Of a DNA stretch of 64,000 nt, positions 33,409-43,816 are shown in pieces. The stretch spans positions 13,771 to 77,770 of the forward strand of contig DAKD01000005.1 in the NCBI GenBank assembly GCA_002499085.1, read 5' to 3'. Each line of letters opens with the position of its first letter. Position 1 is the stretch's first letter. The position numbers and the translations under genes were made by a program. Origin of the DNA: Methanomassiliicoccales archaeon UBA280. GTDB lineage: Archaea > Thermoplasmatota > Thermoplasmata > SG8-5. The notes below the pieces were generated by a model that was not told the DNA's origin, did no database searches, and was given only the letters and a program-made list of their open reading frames with translations.

Positions 33409-35301
33409 ATGAACGTAAAAAGTTATAATATAAATAAACCTCGATTCGTATGTTCAACAGCAATGTTCCTAGCTATCTTTTTATGTTTTTCACCTATGAT
33501 ATCATCTTCCATCCTAGCTGAAACCTCGCCAGCTCAATATGTTGAATTGATAGACCAGCAATACTGTGAATTAAACGATCCTGTCCAGGCACATATTTAT
33601 AATAATTATTTGGCACAGAGCTTCATACCATCAAAGCCAGTTCTTTCATCGGTAGACCTGCAACTAATTTATCCCAACTCCGATGTAAATGTAACAATTT
33701 ATAAAGCCAAGGTGAATGGATACCCTGATTTATCCAATCCGCTGACAAATATATCGACCAATGTATTTCATTCATATGGCAATTATGGTTTCTGGTACAA
33801 ATTTGACTTTCTGGACATCTTGGTAGTCCCAGGAGATATCTATTTCATTAGAGTCGAAGTCCTGGAAGAGAATTCTATATGCAATTGGGTGCAGGGAGCC
33901 AACGGATATGAGAATGGTTCGGCATGGTCGTTCCTGTTGCGAGACGATTTCGGATTTGAACACACGGTACGGGATTATTTCTTCAGGACTTATTATTCGA
34001 CCACTGGATTCTACCCTGTCGCGGATGCAGGTCCGGACCGCCAGGTTTTAATGAACAATCTCGTGAATTTCTCTGGAGCCGGCTCATACGACCCTGACTG
34101 GCAGGCGTTGACATATATATGGTACTCGGGCGGAGAAATAATCAATGAAGGCATGGAATTCCAATACGGGTTCACATATCCCGGAATATTCACTGTCAAC
34201 CTGACAGTGATAGACGAGACTGGTCTGGCAGACACAGATTCGTGTATAATTACAGTCAGCGAGCCCGAGCTACCCCCCAACCAAATGCCTATGCCGATAA
34301 TAGAAGCGGAAGGCTATCTTGGCCATTACTATAATCTCCCGGCCAATCATTCAGACATGGAAGGCCCCATAACAGGCATCGTGACTGGGGATTCCCCATT
34401 CAACCATGATTGGTATGATGAACAGTATTACTCATTCACACGCTTGGATCCCAATCTTACCTTCGGGAACGATTTCTTCCCGGTGAACGAGGGAATGCCG
34501 GGCGACCCATTGTACTTCGCGGTGCATTGGGAAACGACAATCGAAGTTCAGGTTACAGGAAATTATTCCTTCGAGATAGGCTCGGACGACGATTCATGGG
34601 TCTATGTAGATGACCAGATGGTCTGCGATTTGGGCGGGACACATGCCCTCGCGATATCCGCGCACACAGTGAACCTGACCGTGGGACAGCATGAATTGGA
34701 CATATACTTCGCGGAGAGGCGCAGCGTCCAGTCCGGTTTCTACTTCAGCCTCTTGAACGAAACAATCAAGCCAGCGATCAGATTAACAGATTTCAATGGC
34801 ACGATACAGGTCTTTGCGAACCAAACTATTGAACTGAGCGCGGAAAAATCCTATGACCCGGATGGAACTGTTGTCCACTATGCATGGAACTTCGGCGACG
34901 GAGTCATCGAATACAATGCGACTGTGTCACATGCATATGCCACAGAAGGCGAATACTCTTTTAACTTGTTTGTCCTGGATGATGACGAGAGCTTTGCGAA
35001 GGGAACTATTTTGTTCGAGGTTCTTTCTGAGCCAGAGCAGGGAATCGAATCTGAGTCCACAGTTCTGGATGCAGGATATGAATCAATGACACCTCCGGAA
35101 AAATCCAACGCAGAGATTCAAATAGCGGAAGTCAATGGTGATATTCCTGAGAAAAAATCGAATATCGCACCCGCAATCGCTTTTACTATAACAGCCCTGA
35201 TGTTATCAGTAATAGCCTTTAAACAGATTCGGAGGATTTCCGCATCATATCTCTATATTGGCGAGCATGAGAGGGATGTAGTTGAAGAAAGATGTAAATA
35301 A
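33409..35301 (+). CDS. Secreted PKD-PA14-PKD surface protein
   Basis: The 630-residue protein has a signal peptide (about 1-38) and a beta-sandwich region to about 200. A PKD domain (about 200-285, VADAGPDRQVLMNNLVNFSG) is followed by a PA14-like domain (about 295-450, GSDDDSWVYVDDQMVCDLGG), a second PKD (YAWNFGDGVIEYNATVSHAY), a linker and a C-terminal membrane anchor (about 585-608). PA14 and PKD usually bind glycans or proteins on the cell surface. ATG 33409 follows gggaagg and a TATA box. GC is low at the start and higher in the PKD/PA14 part. The end overlaps the next gene by 20 bases. Confidence 0.85.
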   Translation: MNVKSYNINKPRFVCSTAMFLAIFLCFSPMISSSILAETSPAQYVELIDQQYCELNDPVQAHIYNNYLAQSFIPSKPVLSSVDLQLIYPNSDVNVTIYKAKVNGYPDLSNPLTNISTNVFHSYGNYGFWYKFDFLDILVVPGDIYFIRVEVLEENSICNWVQGANGYENGSAWSFLLRDDFGFEHTVRDYFFRTYYSTTGFYPVADAGPDRQVLMNNLVNFSGAGSYDPDWQALTYIWYSGGEIINEGMEFQYGFTYPGIFTVNLTVIDETGLADTDSCIITVSEPELPPNQMPMPIIEAEGYLGHYYNLPANHSDMEGPITGIVTGDSPFNHDWYDEQYYSFTRLDPNLTFGNDFFPVNEGMPGDPLYFAVHWETTIEVQVTGNYSFEIGSDDDSWVYVDDQMVCDLGGTHALAISAHTVNLTVGQHELDIYFAERRSVQSGFYFSLLNETIKPAIRLTDFNGTIQVFANQTIELSAEKSYDPDGTVVHYAWNFGDGVIEYNATVSHAYATEGEYSFNLFVLDDDESFAKGTILFEVLSEPEQGIESESTVLDAGYESMTPPEKSNAEIQIAEVNGDIPEKKSNIAPAIAFTITALMLSVIAFKQIRRISASYLYIGEHERDVVEERCK

Positions 35302-36469
35302 AAAAAGGGTAAAAATTCTTGTAGCCTTGATAGTGTTAGTTATAGTTATCTCAACGGTTACAATAATGGTTCAAAATTTAAATAAATCTAATAACAATTC
35401 AAGTGCAGGAGCTTTACCACTTCCACATCCATTGATGGTCGTAGATTCTTCCAATAATGTCCATGTATTGTGGTTTCAGGGAACTACATTCAATGAAGAT
35501 TATGGTATTTCTTATATAAAATTAAACACCGCTGGTAAAATTATTGTACCTCATAATATTATTATAGTTCCCTCTAATTTTACAGGTTACGGATTTTCAG
35601 TCTACATTGATGAATTTGACTTTATCCATATTAAATACGGTGACCAATATGCCAAAATAAATTCAGAAGGTATGGTGATAGAAAGAGACATTCCCATCGC
35701 TGAAAAGCTATTGATTCCAGGTTTATCAATTTTCAGGTATAACAATAACAGTTATGCGTCATTCAGCAGTAGCGAAGCAGTTCATTCTGATGGTTTAATT
35801 TATAAAATACTTAATGATAACTTAATTTTGAAGATTTATAATACAAATGGCACTCTCCGACTCGAGAAAAATATTGTTAATGATACATCTGTAGGATTTA
35901 CAAAGATAATTGTAGATGATGATAATAATATCCATATTTTCTCATTATACGGGCTTGGGGCTCATTGGAGATATATAAAAACGAACAATACTGGTGAAAT
36001 TATTTTCGATCAATATATTACAACCGAAGAAGCAAATGAAGAAGTATCCTTTTTCAGTATGCAATATCACAATAATGAAATTTTTATAAAATACGACATA
36101 TTCAATTATGATACTCGTAAATCATCTATACAGTTTCTAAATATTGATTTGAATGGCACTACTTTGAAGACTTATACATTCGATACTGCCACTCCTCACT
36201 CCTCATTTATAATTGATGGAGTTGACAACTACTGTGTTATATCAATAAATGATTATCCGTTAGAATTAACATTCCAAAAGCTGGATTCCAACTTTAACAC
36301 CTTAGTGCATCCTTTCGTCATCAACAATGAGCCAGATAATCCTGTGTTCATTCTAGTGGTTGTGATCCCGATTGCTATCACGATACCAGTTACAGCTTTA
36401 TATATCAGGAAACGCAGACAACGAAATAAAGAAAACGAATCAGAAGATGGGAAGAAAGGGAGTGGATGA
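35282..36469 (+). CDS. AT-rich membrane-anchored beta-propeller-like protein
   Basis: The 395-residue protein starts at TTG 35282 inside the end of the previous gene, with gagaggg upstream. It has an N-terminal membrane segment (about 9-29), an ectodomain of repeated strand motifs (VDSSNNVHVLWFQG, IDEFDFIHIKYGD, VDDDNNIHIFSL) spaced like propeller blades, and a second membrane segment near 360-380 with a basic tail. Both ends are therefore anchored. The blade motif resembles NHL/BNR-like repeats; no exact family is recognised. Its stop is one base before the next ATG. Confidence 0.75.
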   Translation: MKKDVNKKRVKILVALIVLVIVISTVTIMVQNLNKSNNNSSAGALPLPHPLMVVDSSNNVHVLWFQGTTFNEDYGISYIKLNTAGKIIVPHNIIIVPSNFTGYGFSVYIDEFDFIHIKYGDQYAKINSEGMVIERDIPIAEKLLIPGLSIFRYNNNSYASFSSSEAVHSDGLIYKILNDNLILKIYNTNGTLRLEKNIVNDTSVGFTKIIVDDDNNIHIFSLYGLGAHWRYIKTNNTGEIIFDQYITTEEANEEVSFFSMQYHNNEIFIKYDIFNYDTRKSSIQFLNIDLNGTTLKTYTFDTATPHSSFIIDGVDNYCVISINDYPLELTFQKLDSNFNTLVHPFVINNEPDNPVFILVVVIPIAITIPVTALYIRKRRQRNKENESEDGKKGSG

Positions 36470-36470
36470 A

Positions 36471-39400
36471 ATGGTAATAATATCTAATGGAACGAAGTCG
36501 ATACTCTGTATCCTGCTTATTGGAGTGATGTTACTAACAAATTTCATCACTAATCAATCAGTTTATGCGAGTCAACCCAATGACTTTGGCAATATCGAAA
36601 CCTGTTCAAGTTATCAAATTGAAAATATCCAGCGTTCTTTTTCACCACCAGTTAATGGTGACATTTGGTATTTCGACGAATTAAAAAAAGATTGGGTGTT
36701 TCGTAAGATGAGTTCTATTTATAACATCAACGCGACTAATGATAATTTTATTATCGATGATGCAATATTACAATACAATTCTTTATTTGAACCTGAAACT
36801 TGGATTACTTCGTGTCGAATAAATAACAAAAGTTATTTGTGTGGATTAGACATTAACACAGGAGGGTGTAATTGGGCATATCCATTCACAGGCGGTGAAA
36901 TTTATATATCCCTTGAAAAAGAACGTGTAAAAATTATTGAAAATTTTAGTAATAGAAACACAATGAAAGATCAAAAGTTAGTTAAGATGGGAAATTCATT
37001 ATATTGGGCTTTTTTATTGGATGATATAAATTCTACAGTTATTTTGAGTAACTTATGGTCTGGCGAAACATGTTTCATGAACGATCTCTTCAATTTAGAA
37101 CAATCTAATAACAATATCACAAATGAAGCAAGAGCACCAACGTCAACATTAATAGGTACTTCAACCGATCCTATTGTCCCATTGTTTCAACAAATTAATA
37201 GTTGGTGTGAAGGGTATTCTACAACAATGATTTTATATTATTGGAAATATATTTATTCGGGCGCAAATGGAGAAGACCAATTAGCCTCAGAACTAATGGC
37301 TACAGCACAAGGACAAGACCCACCTCTGATTATTAGAGGTGCCTATCAAGGCAGTATGGCTTTTGCAATTGAAGATACATTTCCCTCAATAAATGTGTGG
37401 CATGGGGACATGAAAAGCATTTCCAATTCTGATTATTCAGATGATATGAGTGATGGTGAGTTCAATGATTTAAAAGCCTGTATTTTCAGGGGTTGGCCAG
37501 TGTTAATAAATGTAGACACAAACTTGGAAATTGAAACTGGGGGAGTGGTAGATAAACATGCTGTTGTTATTACAGGATATAATACTGAAGGAGTGTATGT
37601 TAATGACCCAAGCGGAGCTTGGCTTGGAAGCAGTGGTGCCTGTGCAGATGCATATGTGAGTTATGAAACCCTTGAAGCACATTGGAATTTTCAAATGGAT
37701 GACTACGATTTCCCAACAATTGGAGATACAGGAACACCAGATAAACATACACATACTCGGAGTGGTTTGGTCATGTATCCTGGAGATGGTTCCTCACTTA
37801 TGAACCATCCAGAAATTGAGACCTCATTGAGCCAAGTTCCTGAGATAATTGAGAAAAATACACCATTTACTACATATTTTTCAATAGAAAATAAAGATGG
37901 AATAAACAATAAGGATATGGATTCAAGTGGGATTGAAATTATTATAACAAATGGTGAAATTATTGGTATTACCCCAGAGTCTACACTAAATCAACATAAA
38001 ATTTTTAATTTAGATGGAACTTTAAAAGACCTCTTTCCATCCCAAGTCGTCCAGTTAGGTATCTCAGAATTAAAAACAAGTGAAACCGCCATTGGTGGTC
38101 TTGAAATTATCGCATATAACAATCCATTAATAATAAATTATAGGGGTTATAGCATAAATTATAATGAACAAATCCATACTAATTACGATTTCACATTGCA
38201 AAATCCTTGGGATGAAAAGAAGTTCACCTTTAATGTATGGGATGATAGAACTTATGAACCTGAAGAAAATCCATTGGTTGATATTCCCGAAATTGGTTAT
38301 TTACGTATTAATGATCCCCCAACCCCACTCACAGGTCGCGGGAATATTATAACTAAACCCTGTCACCCAGCACATCAAATTCCTGTACTTGATGATGTTC
38401 CTGAAATAATTGTCAATACACCAACATTCTCCCCTTCTCCGGATTGGGACGGTTGGTTCAGGATTGATCCTGGGGACCTTACATTAGATGTTGATTTTCA
38501 TAAATGTGGTGTTTCGCAATTGAATAATGCGAAATATAAAATAGTTCAATTTGGTGGTCACTCTACAGATTGGATTGATATATTCACTGAACCATGCGAT
38601 GAGTTCACACAAGATTGGATTATTCCAAGATCATTATTTATAGATGCATATGGCTATATTGAAATATGGATCTTTACTACATCAGGAGCATCAGAATTTG
38701 TAATGGTGGAACTTAAAATCGATTTCAATCCTCCGAGTGGACCAATCTATATAAACGAAGATTCTCCTCAAACAGAAGTGAGAAACATTGAAATTGACTT
38801 AAGTTTTATCACAGCAGGAACGACTCTTGATCAAATGCGCTTCGCCAACGAAAACACTTACGAGGAACAATGGTACTCCAGATATCAAATAATCCAATCG
38901 CCCCATCCAGTCTACCCGGGGGACACAATGTCAATCAATCTGGATTATATGGATGCCACTCAAATGAAAGTCCATTTCGAGAAGATCGACATCCGGACTT
39001 TCGATCATATATTCATAAAAAATTCCAAAGGGGATATATTGGAAGACATCACTGGCCCACATCCATATGGTGTCGAATGGGCTAGCACCGAGGCCGATGG
39101 AGATGTGAATTGGATCGAGATTCAAATGGTTATTAATAACATCAATAGCTGGAATGGCTATGGATTCAAGATTGATTATTATAGTTATTACACTCCGAAA
39201 TGGAGCCCCTGGGAATCATTTTCCACCAGTAAATCCTGGACATTGTCCGAAGGTTTTGGAGAAAAGACAGTATATTGCCAGGTTTCAGACATAGCTGGAA
39301 ATATTTACGAAACAGACGACTCTATTCAATACACTGAATATTGGTCGACTCTGACAATTAATAATAATGCGTTGTATACTCCGTCTAACATTGTCAATCT

Positions 39401-42400
39401 TCAAATGAGTTCCCAAATCCCAGTTACTCAAATGAGGTTCAGCAATAGCGAATCTAACTCCTGGTTTTTAAAATCCAATCTGGACATCCAGAATCCTCGG
39501 GATTATTGGTGGCATTTGGAGAACATCAGTCCGGCAATTGTCCAAGAATCATATTCAGGGAGCGTGTCCCGTCAATGGATTTTGCCCACTCCGCCAACTC
39601 AAGCTGGATATTGGAGACTGAATTTCGCCTACCTTAATCTGGCCAGCACTGATACTTTAAAGATACAATTCTGGGATGGTATGAATTTAATGTGGAGAGA
39701 CCTGTATACATATTCTGGTTACATCCCAGGTCCATTCAATTCTATTGATATCAGTTATAGGACAACAAGACTTTCATTTTTCTCTCCATCTTTCAGTACC
39801 GGGGGAAATGGCTTTGCCGTATGTTCCTACGAATGGAAAGTTAATAATAACCTATATTATTCAGATGATTACGAAGGAATGTGGATAATATCAGGAGATC
39901 CCAATACTCAGAAAGTGGGACTCTTCTTTTCAACAATTAATATTGGCGCAAATGATAAACTTTCAGTATACCATCAAGATGGAACCGTTCTTGAAGTAAT
40001 TATAGGGCCAATAACACTAAATAATTATTTAATGGAAGGTGAGAATAACGGCAACATCGTTGTCAGATTGGTGAGTTTGAATCCAGACACTAGAGGATGG
40101 GGCATTAAAATCTCTGGAAAGTATTACTATGACCGAGTCTGGACAGATGCGTTACCATGGTCGTCCACTTACAATAACTGGGATTTGTTAAGCTATGGAG
40201 GCACAACAGGCGATGGAATAAAATCTGTATATTGCCAAGTAAAAGATGCCTTGGATAATATAGTTATATCAATGGATGTTATACTTCTAGATACTTTTGC
40301 TACGGTTCCAACAATAAGTTCTCGTACACATCCAGATCAGGAATCATGGTATGCCAACAATGACCCAACCATCACCCTTCTTTCAAATGATCCGGCTGGA
40401 ATAATCAGATATTACTTTGTGTTAGATGGATATCCAACAACCACTCCAACAACACTTTCTTCATCGACAGCTTTGGGGTCATTGTCTTTCACAAATCTGA
40501 CAGAGGGAATTTGGTATATGCACGCTATTTCTGAAGATACGTTAGGACACATTAGCATACCAAGTCATTACAGACTAAAGATCGATGTTAGCTGTCCGAC
40601 GACAACTTTAATCAACCCTATAAATGGCTGGGCAACCACATCTAGGCAACCAGTATTCACTTGGTCAGGGATAGACGCATTATCAGGATTCACAGGCACT
40701 AGCCAAATACAAGTATCAACATCTGATACATTCACACCACTAATAATAAATATAGAAGTTACAACGTCATTGTATGCCACAACCATTAATTTAATGGATT
40801 CCCGGTATTATTGGCGGGTAAAAACAAAAGATGTGGCCGGTAATTGGGGCTCTTATACAGACGAAAGGCTATTCGTAATTGATAATATTAAACCGACCTC
40901 AAGCGTCTTACCTATGCCAGCAACACAGAACACATTGTCTTTCTGGGTTTCTTGGACAGGCTCAGATGATCTATCTGGTGTGAAATATTATTCCGCGGAA
41001 TATAAGGAAGAGGCTACTGGAATTTGGACCAAATGGATCCTAACCCCCAGTCTTTCAGCGAAATTTACAGGAAAGGATGGGCACATTTACTATTTCAGAT
41101 GTAATGCCATTGACAATGCTGGCAATATAGAAAACATACATGAAGAAAGCGGAGATGCATTCACGACAATAGCATGCACTCAATTTGGAATTGTGGAAGG
41201 CCATATATTTAAAAAAGATACAGAAATACCTGTGCCCGAAACTAAAGTTCAACTAAAAATCGGGGTCGGCGGAACAACCCCTGAAGTCAGAGAAACTTTT
41301 ACAGACAACGATGGGTACTATTCATTCACAAACATCCCCGTCTCTAGGATACTTGTGACCGCATGGTACAATAATTTGAATAAGATGGCCTGGACAGATG
41401 TCCTTGATTCAGGGACAAGTCACCTGGACATTTACGTGCCATGGAAGGCTAATTTCATGATTAAAGGGCAAGTGTTATCGACCACAGGTGATCCAATCGA
41501 TTCTTTTGGAGCCTACGGAGTTGTATGGGGGCAAGATGACAATGTTTATTATGGCACATTCCCTGCAGACACATGGATTCAATTGCCCATAGGGAAGACT
41601 TATGATATCATTGTGCATGTATATCATACGAGTTGGGGACTTTTGGGTTCGGCTTCTACTACGGTGACCTTATTGTGGGATTATCAGGTAATGCCAACCG
41701 TGACAATATATTTCACACCATACCTAGATCCCAGTCCATCGTGTCCATATGTCTATGCATGGAATGGTACCGCTCAGGTATTACAGAATTCCATACTGGA
41801 AAGTAGCATTGATAATGATTTTGTATTGGATTCTTTAGTACTGAACAAAACACTATCGTATGAAAATGGTGAAGCAATGATTTCAATAGACGAGAAAGAG
41901 CAAAATGAACATACAGATATCGATTCCGTTCATTTACTTCAAGTCAACGCAGCAAGTGAGCTTCAATTCGGCACAAATATAGATGGTTCGACAGCCACTT
42001 TCTTTGATACAATGTCTCCGAATTTTGGAATTGATGGCAACGGAACTGATGTGTTGCATTTGCTAAATGAAACTGATGGCATTGCATATAATGGCTTTAC
42101 TGACAGCGAAGTAATTGTCAGTTTTAATATATCCGGGATATTGCGTCCCAGATTAGTCATTTGCGCAGACGCTTTATGTCCGCCTACAAACATCATTCAT
42201 GAGATCTCTACTGGACCAATTGATATTCAAGTTCTGAATTCCTATGGTGAATGGCAATATGTGGCTTCATTCTGGCCCCATGACCTCTGGAGTAATTTCA
42301 TAATTGAAATTGGTGATTACATAGACCCAACCAACGCCAATATAACAGTCAAACTAACATGGCTGGCACAACATTTTGTAGATTTTATTGGACTAGATAT

Positions 42401-43514
42401 TTCAGGTGAATCAACACCACTGGAAATAATGAGAATATTGCCTATGACTGCTGTGTTTTCCAACGGTACTGATTGCACCTCTCTTTTACAACATACCGAT
42501 GGCTTGTCACTGGGCTTGGATTACGGCCAACAAGTCTTTATGACATTCCCAATCGATGAAAATTCTTGCTCAATCTTTACTACTTTTATTCTAGAGGTGA
42601 ATGGAAAGTATACCGTGATAAAGCATCCTTGCGCAAAGCTTAGTGTTAATAAAACAGAGATATTGACTTACGAATCAGTCATGTTTAACGCCACCAATTC
42701 AATAGCAGTTCCTGGAACAGAAATCACAGAATATTTCTTTGATTTCGGAGATGGCATAAATACTGGTTGGATAAATTCACCTATAATAACTCATGAGTAT
42801 CTGGATGGTGATGCACAATATGGAGCATTCGTTTTGGTCAAGGATAGCAATGGCATTATCAGTGTGAACAAAAACGACTCATTCCAGATTGTCAATGTCC
42901 AAAACAGACCTCCAACAGCCAATATTGACATGTACAACAATGTTACACTATCCCTCACCATTTCAGGCAGGAAAGACAATAAAGTGACAATCCAAATATA
43001 CGAGGACGGGGAGCTCATCCAGAGTCAAGAAATAATGCGCACTCCCGGACCACCCAACACAATCAATTTCAGCATGAATAAATACCCAGACAGGGAGTAT
43101 TCCATCGAGCTGGTTTACGATGCCGCGCACTCCGGCGCGAATCCGACATGGCTCACCTTCAACTCAGGCTACAAATATATGACCTTCTTCAAGGACTTCA
43201 AGACGCAGAACGGATTCCATCAAACGGAAACAGTACCTGGATGTTATCTGAACAGCATTGTGAAAGACAATCCAAGCTTCTGGTTCGACGCCTCCTCCTC
43301 ATACGACATCGACGGCCAGATTGTTTCCTACGAATGGGACTTCGGGGACGGAACGGCCGGTTCGGGTGGGACAGTGGCACATGTTTACCAGGCTCCGGGA
43401 ACATACACGGTCACTCTGACCGTGACCGACGATGACGGCCTGGCCGCAACAATCAGCAGGTCTGTCCAAGTCGGGGGCTTCAGCCACCGCCCGCCCCGGT
43501 TCCCGAGGCACTGA
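36471..43514 (+). CDS. Giant secreted protein with C39-like cysteine protease and Ig/FN3/PKD repeats
   Basis: The 2347-residue protein has a signal peptide (about 1-33). A papain-like peptidase domain of the C39 type follows (about 230-400), with C246 in QQINSWCEGYSTT, H363 in VDKHAVVITGY and D379 in YVNDPSGAW. After that come Ig/FN3-like repeats, a carboxypeptidase regulatory-like domain (about 1575-1655, FTDNDGYYSFTNIPVSRILV) and two PKD domains, the last WDFGDGTAGSGGTVAHVYQ. ATG 36471 suits the signal peptide. Most of the gene is AT-rich, but about the last 500 bases return to high GC and end in the flanking repeat. There is no C-terminal anchor. A surface or secreted protease/adhesin is likely. 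Confidence 0.82.
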   Translation: MVIISNGTKSILCILLIGVMLLTNFITNQSVYASQPNDFGNIETCSSYQIENIQRSFSPPVNGDIWYFDELKKDWVFRKMSSIYNINATNDNFIIDDAILQYNSLFEPETWITSCRINNKSYLCGLDINTGGCNWAYPFTGGEIYISLEKERVKIIENFSNRNTMKDQKLVKMGNSLYWAFLLDDINSTVILSNLWSGETCFMNDLFNLEQSNNNITNEARAPTSTLIGTSTDPIVPLFQQINSWCEGYSTTMILYYWKYIYSGANGEDQLASELMATAQGQDPPLIIRGAYQGSMAFAIEDTFPSINVWHGDMKSISNSDYSDDMSDGEFNDLKACIFRGWPVLINVDTNLEIETGGVVDKHAVVITGYNTEGVYVNDPSGAWLGSSGACADAYVSYETLEAHWNFQMDDYDFPTIGDTGTPDKHTHTRSGLVMYPGDGSSLMNHPEIETSLSQVPEIIEKNTPFTTYFSIENKDGINNKDMDSSGIEIIITNGEIIGITPESTLNQHKIFNLDGTLKDLFPSQVVQLGISELKTSETAIGGLEIIAYNNPLIINYRGYSINYNEQIHTNYDFTLQNPWDEKKFTFNVWDDRTYEPEENPLVDIPEIGYLRINDPPTPLTGRGNIITKPCHPAHQIPVLDDVPEIIVNTPTFSPSPDWDGWFRIDPGDLTLDVDFHKCGVSQLNNAKYKIVQFGGHSTDWIDIFTEPCDEFTQDWIIPRSLFIDAYGYIEIWIFTTSGASEFVMVELKIDFNPPSGPIYINEDSPQTEVRNIEIDLSFITAGTTLDQMRFANENTYEEQWYSRYQIIQSPHPVYPGDTMSINLDYMDATQMKVHFEKIDIRTFDHIFIKNSKGDILEDITGPHPYGVEWASTEADGDVNWIEIQMVINNINSWNGYGFKIDYYSYYTPKWSPWESFSTSKSWTLSEGFGEKTVYCQVSDIAGNIYETDDSIQYTEYWSTLTINNNALYTPSNIVNLQMSSQIPVTQMRFSNSESNSWFLKSNLDIQNPRDYWWHLENISPAIVQESYSGSVSRQWILPTPPTQAGYWRLNFAYLNLASTDTLKIQFWDGMNLMWRDLYTYSGYIPGPFNSIDISYRTTRLSFFSPSFSTGGNGFAVCSYEWKVNNNLYYSDDYEGMWIISGDPNTQKVGLFFSTINIGANDKLSVYHQDGTVLEVIIGPITLNNYLMEGENNGNIVVRLVSLNPDTRGWGIKISGKYYYDRVWTDALPWSSTYNNWDLLSYGGTTGDGIKSVYCQVKDALDNIVISMDVILLDTFATVPTISSRTHPDQESWYANNDPTITLLSNDPAGIIRYYFVLDGYPTTTPTTLSSSTALGSLSFTNLTEGIWYMHAISEDTLGHISIPSHYRLKIDVSCPTTTLINPINGWATTSRQPVFTWSGIDALSGFTGTSQIQVSTSDTFTPLIINIEVTTSLYATTINLMDSRYYWRVKTKDVAGNWGSYTDERLFVIDNIKPTSSVLPMPATQNTLSFWVSWTGSDDLSGVKYYSAEYKEEATGIWTKWILTPSLSAKFTGKDGHIYYFRCNAIDNAGNIENIHEESGDAFTTIACTQFGIVEGHIFKKDTEIPVPETKVQLKIGVGGTTPEVRETFTDNDGYYSFTNIPVSRILVTAWYNNLNKMAWTDVLDSGTSHLDIYVPWKANFMIKGQVLSTTGDPIDSFGAYGVVWGQDDNVYYGTFPADTWIQLPIGKTYDIIVHVYHTSWGLLGSASTTVTLLWDYQVMPTVTIYFTPYLDPSPSCPYVYAWNGTAQVLQNSILESSIDNDFVLDSLVLNKTLSYENGEAMISIDEKEQNEHTDIDSVHLLQVNAASELQFGTNIDGSTATFFDTMSPNFGIDGNGTDVLHLLNETDGIAYNGFTDSEVIVSFNISGILRPRLVICADALCPPTNIIHEISTGPIDIQVLNSYGEWQYVASFWPHDLWSNFIIEIGDYIDPTNANITVKLTWLAQHFVDFIGLDISGESTPLEIMRILPMTAVFSNGTDCTSLLQHTDGLSLGLDYGQQVFMTFPIDENSCSIFTTFILEVNGKYTVIKHPCAKLSVNKTEILTYESVMFNATNSIAVPGTEITEYFFDFGDGINTGWINSPIITHEYLDGDAQYGAFVLVKDSNGIISVNKNDSFQIVNVQNRPPTANIDMYNNVTLSLTISGRKDNKVTIQIYEDGELIQSQEIMRTPGPPNTINFSMNKYPDREYSIELVYDAAHSGANPTWLTFNSGYKYMTFFKDFKTQNGFHQTETVPGCYLNSIVKDNPSFWFDASSSYDIDGQIVSYEWDFGDGTAGSGGTVAHVYQAPGTYTVTLTVTDDDGLAATISRSVQVGGFSHRPPRFPRH

Positions 43515-43595
43515 ATCCCGAGTTGGACCGTCTCCTGCAATTCCAAATGTCCCGCAGGACTTTGGATGCTGGATAAAAAGGTCCGACGATGGCCC
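43493..43595 (+). repeat. Right flanking repeat of the AT-rich island
   Basis: The 26-base and 17-base blocks shared with 33196-33271 lie at its two ends. It contains the stop codon of the giant gene (43512-43514) and a ccaaatgtcccgcaggactttgg hairpin like that of R4 copy 5. Confidence 0.8.
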
Positions 43596-43770
43596 GGCAC
43601 CCGTTTCTCAGCTAAATCAGGGCCATAAAACATAAGCTTATGCTGGCAAGCGGTGAACGCCGAAGCTGAATAAGAACAGATAAAGGCGTTCGCCTTGAAT
43701 TGCCCATGAGATTGTTGCGCAATTCAAAAAATTTCGGTAATCAGCAATCTGGAAGCGATGTGATTACCGA
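43585..43770 (-). repeat. R4 repeat, copy 4 (reverse orientation)
   Basis: This copy reads, on the plus strand, gatggcccggcaccc, aatcagggccataaaacata, gcaagcggtgaacgcc, ggcgttcgcc and caatctggaagcgatgtgat. It lacks the internal ccgaatgtccggcaggacttcgg hairpin of copy 5. Copies 4 and 5 are nearly identical elsewhere. Confidence 0.85.
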
Positions 43771-43775
43771 TAGCC

Positions 43776-43795
43776 ATGGTCGGGAACGGGAACGA
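43776..43795 (+). other. Duplicated 3' end of the DUF835 gene
   Basis: The 20 bases atggtcgggaacgggaacga are identical to 32786-32805, the last codons of the DUF835 gene (MVGNGNE). Here they lie between two R4 copies and are followed by a stop. Confidence 0.7.
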
Positions 43796-43816
43796 CTGAT
43801 AATGCCGACCAAATCA

